Of a DNA stretch of 58,442 nt, positions 56,100 to 58,442 are shown in pieces. Below the pieces are notes generated by a model. It did not search any database and had not been told where the DNA came from. It saw nothing but the letters and a program-made list of their open reading frames with translations. Numbering within the stretch: the stretch's first letter is position 1; each line of letters starts with the position of its first letter. Source of the stretch: Alphaproteobacteria bacterium (GTDB taxonomy: Bacteria; Pseudomonadota; Alphaproteobacteria; ATCC43930; CGMCC-115725); NCBI GenBank assembly GCA_030041385.1, contig JASHNY010000168.1, positions 1 to 58,442 on the forward strand, given 5' to 3'. The position numbers and the translations under genes are program-made.

Positions 56100-58283
56100 A
56101 TGAGGCAGGCTGGCCCGACCGGAGAACCCGGCCAACACTCGCGCTTCGCGATACCGGCAGCAGTCGCGGCCCCGAATCGACGCATGCTCAAAAACGGCAA
56201 CAGCTTCGCCGTCCTTGATGCATACGGCAACGCTCAGGCGGAGGGGCCGGCCGCCGAGGGCCTGTTCTTCGAGGACACGCGCTACCTGTCGCGGTTGGTG
56301 ATGACGATCGATGGAAAGCAGCCGGAGCTGCTGTCGTCGACCGTCACCGAAGGCAACACGATGCTGGCCGCCGACCTCGCGAACCCCGATCTGGTCGCGG
56401 ACGGCCGCCCGCGCGTTCCGGCGGCGACGATCCATATCCGGAACAGCATCGTTCTCGGCGAGGATGCGCTGTTCGCGGTGGCGGAGCTGACCAATTTCGG
56501 CACATCGCCGGCGCAACTGGCGCTGGAGGTCGAGATCGAGGCGGATTTCGCCGACATTTTCGAGGTCCGCGGCACGGTTCGCGCGCGCCGCGGCACGATG
56601 CTGCCGGTGGAGCGCGAGGCCGCGGGCCCGGTTCTTTCCTATCGCGGGCTCGACGGGGTGACCCGGCGTACCCGCGTTGCGTTCGACCCGGCCCCCCAGA
56701 TGACCCCGCCGGCCCGCGCGGTGTGGACGATCAGCCTGGCGCCGGGCGCCCGCGAGGCGGTCCAGTTTGCGGTCCATTGCAATCACGACGGACGCCCGCC
56801 GAGCCGGTCGTCGCGTGCGCAAATCCTGGCAGCCGAACAGAAGTTCCGCAGCGAACGGCGGGCGCGGGTGGCCGAAATCCGCACCAGCAACCCCGCCTTC
56901 GACGAGTGGCTGCAATGCTCGCGCGCCGATCTCGAAATGCTGATTACCGAGACCCCGCAGGGGCTTTACCCTTATGCCGGCGTGCCGTGGTTTTCGGCCG
57001 CGTTCGGTCGCGACGGCCTGATAACGGCGTTCGAATGCCTGTGGCTCGACCCCGACCTCGCCGCGGGAACCCTGCGCTTTCTCGCCGCCAACCAGGCGAC
57101 TGCGGCCAACGCGAAGATCGACGCCGAGCCGGGCAAAATCCTCCACGAAACCCGCCGCGGCGAGATGGCCGCGCTGGGCGAGGTGCCGTTCGGCCGCTAT
57201 TACGGCAGCATCGATTCGACGCCGCTGTTCGTGATGCTCGCCGCCGCGTATCACGCCCGTACCGGCGATCTCGAGCTGATTCGCGCGCTGTGGTCGAATA
57301 TCGAGGCGGCGGTCGCGTGGATGAGCGGTTACGGCGACACCGACGGGGATGGGCTGATCGAGTATCGCCGCAAGGCCGAAAACGGGCTCGACAACCAGGG
57401 TTGGAAGGACAGCCACGACGCGATCTTTTACGAAGACGGCCGGCTCGCCGAGCCGCCGATTGCCCTGGTCGAGGTGCAGGCCTATGCCTATGCCGCCTAT
57501 GCCGGCGCCGCCTCGCTGGCCGAGGCGTTGGGGCTCGACCGCCGCGCGGCCGAACTGGCGGCGGCGGCGCGGCACGTGCAGCAACGCTTCGAGGCGGCAT
57601 TCTGGCTCGACGAGCTCGGCACCTATGCAATGGCGCTCGACGGCGCCAAACGGCCGTGCCGGGTTCGCTCGTCGAATGCCGGGCATGCGCTGTTCGCCGG
57701 GATCGCGCAGCCCGACCGCGCGGCCCGCGTCTGCGGCACGCTGATGGCGGAAGGCTCGTTCAGCGGCTGGGGCGTGCGCACCATCGCCCAGGTCGAGCGG
57801 CGCTTCAACCCGATGTCGTATCACAACGGCTCCGTATGGCCGCACGACAACGCATTGATCGCGCTGGGATTCGCGCGCTACGGCCACAAGGAGCCATTGC
57901 TGAGTATGCTGCGCGGATGGTTCGATGCCGCCTCGTTTTTCGAATTCAAGCGCCTGCCGGAATTGTTCTGCGGCTTTGCCCGGCAACCCGATCTCGGCCC
58001 CACCCCCTACCCGCTCGCCTGCGCCCCGCAGGCATGGTCGGCGGGATCGGCCTTTGCCTTGCTGGGTGCCGCGCTCGGCGTTTCGTTCGCCCCGCGGCAG
58101 CGCCAGATCTGCTTCACCCGGCCGGTCCTGCCCTCGTGGCTCGACGAGGTGCGGCTGGCGAATTTGCGCCTAGGCGAGGCTTCGGTCGACCTCACCCTGC
58201 GGCGCGGCCGGGGCGATCCGGCCGACGTAGCGATCGATGTCGCGCGCCGCGACGGACCAGTCGATATCGTGCTGGCCCACTGA
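56100..58283 (+). CDS. Glycogen debranching enzyme (amylo-alpha-1,6-glucosidase type)
   Basis: A 727-residue protein. The N-terminal GDE_N-like beta domain (about 25-260: LKNGNSFAVLDAYGNAQAEG, GLFFEDTRYLSRLVMTIDG) precedes an (alpha/alpha)6 barrel (GVPWFSAAFGRDGLITAFEC; DGLIEYRRK; GLDNQGWKDSHDAI with likely catalytic Asp; YHNGSVWPHDNALIALGF). It cuts alpha-1,6 branches from limit dextrins or related glucans. Its ATG is 6 bp after the GT4 stop and seems translationally coupled. It carries no signal peptide, so it is probably cytoplasmic. Together with GlgB it sets branching of the stored polymer. Confidence 0.88.
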   Translation: MRQAGPTGEPGQHSRFAIPAAVAAPNRRMLKNGNSFAVLDAYGNAQAEGPAAEGLFFEDTRYLSRLVMTIDGKQPELLSSTVTEGNTMLAADLANPDLVADGRPRVPAATIHIRNSIVLGEDALFAVAELTNFGTSPAQLALEVEIEADFADIFEVRGTVRARRGTMLPVEREAAGPVLSYRGLDGVTRRTRVAFDPAPQMTPPARAVWTISLAPGAREAVQFAVHCNHDGRPPSRSSRAQILAAEQKFRSERRARVAEIRTSNPAFDEWLQCSRADLEMLITETPQGLYPYAGVPWFSAAFGRDGLITAFECLWLDPDLAAGTLRFLAANQATAANAKIDAEPGKILHETRRGEMAALGEVPFGRYYGSIDSTPLFVMLAAAYHARTGDLELIRALWSNIEAAVAWMSGYGDTDGDGLIEYRRKAENGLDNQGWKDSHDAIFYEDGRLAEPPIALVEVQAYAYAAYAGAASLAEALGLDRRAAELAAAARHVQQRFEAAFWLDELGTYAMALDGAKRPCRVRSSNAGHALFAGIAQPDRAARVCGTLMAEGSFSGWGVRTIAQVERRFNPMSYHNGSVWPHDNALIALGFARYGHKEPLLSMLRGWFDAASFFEFKRLPELFCGFARQPDLGPTPYPLACAPQAWSAGSAFALLGAALGVSFAPRQRQICFTRPVLPSWLDEVRLANLRLGEASVDLTLRRGRGDPADVAIDVARRDGPVDIVLAH

Positions 58284-58296
58284 GGGCCGCAGCGCC

Positions 58297-58442
58297 GTGA
58301 CCGCGCCGCGCCGTTGCGTCGTGGCGCTGGCGGCGGCGCTGCTGGCAGCCGCCGCCATCTCGCCCGGCGCCGCGGGGCAGACCGCGGAACCTGGCGGGAC
58401 CTCGCCCGGCCTGGTGCCGAGCCAGCCGCCGTCGCCGGCCAA
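58297..58442 (+). CDS. Secreted protein, N-terminal part only
   Basis: A frame from GTG 58297 open to the window edge, 48 codons seen. GAGGG lies 10 bases upstream, 13 bp after the debranching stop. The product starts VTAPRRCVVALAAALLAAAA, a signal peptide with likely cleavage after PGAAG, followed by a Pro/Ser/Gly-rich segment. Too little is present to name a family. It may belong to the GT4-debranching transcript. Confidence 0.5.
   Translation, partial: MTAPRRCVVALAAALLAAAAISPGAAGQTAEPGGTSPGLVPSQPPSPA

Overview
The window is high-GC DNA from an alphaproteobacterium, probably Hyphomicrobiales (Rhizobiales) or a close relative. The evidence is the gene families present (an RpoH sigma factor with its RpoH box, DUF3775, GYD and DUF2267-CBS proteins, a GlgE-type glycogen cluster), the tight ATGA gene overlaps, and FixK/FNR-type operators. 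I see no tRNA, rRNA, CRISPR array, complete insertion sequence or phage module. The only mobile-looking DNA is a small MITE-like element at 276-438.

Region 1 (about 0-31 kb) is an island of stress, dormancy and low-oxygen genes. A 14-bp dyad, TTGATCCAGGTCAA or close variants, recurs in the intergenic spaces: five exact copies counting both orientations, plus about seven variants. It has the TTGA-N6-TCAA form of CRP/FNR-superfamily (FNR/FixK/Dnr) boxes. Genes beside boxes include a BON protein, a DUF2267-CBS protein, a proline-rich small protein, a GH15 glucoamylase, Hsp20, a membrane protein with DUF3775, a ribosome hibernation factor fused to a cold-shock-like domain followed by aspartate 4-decarboxylase, an acs-pdhABC-acp operon, PolX, an ACP-AMP ligase-PlsC fusion, a GYD/infA/archease/rtcB run, a Glu/Leu-type dehydrogenase and a Cu-type P-ATPase. 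RpoH, CBS-BON and an HhH protein lie among them. The set resembles the mycobacterial DosR dormancy regulon in logic (small heat-shock protein, CBS proteins, hibernation factor, P-type ATPase, lipid activation), but with FNR-like operators.

Region 2 (31-36.6 kb) has catabolic and redox enzymes without boxes: an amidohydrolase, an SDR, a BisC-like molybdoenzyme and a D-2-hydroxyacid dehydrogenase.

Region 3 (36.6-42.3 kb) is a signalling cluster: a PP2C phosphatase, an FHA-GAF-class III cyclase, a secreted peptidoglycan-binding-like protein, a Ser/Thr kinase with a duplicated C-terminal module, and a membrane sensor with a CxxCH haem-c motif and a HAMP domain.

Region 4 (42.6-45.6 kb) is an operon of a MerA-like flavoprotein and two pirins.

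Region 5 (45.8-58.4 kb) is the GlgE alpha-glucan pathway: GlgE with a long N-terminal extension, a TreS-maltokinase fusion and GlgB in one overlapping operon. Divergent from it are a GT4 glycosyltransferase and a glycogen debranching enzyme, followed by a truncated secreted-protein gene. Together with the GH15 glucoamylase of region 1, the window holds both synthesis and breakdown of an alpha-glucan reserve.

Broken or odd items: a 36-codon Hsp70 N-terminal remnant, an infA-like gene with a one-base frameshift, and an inverted duplication of DUF3775 genes about 6.3 kb apart.
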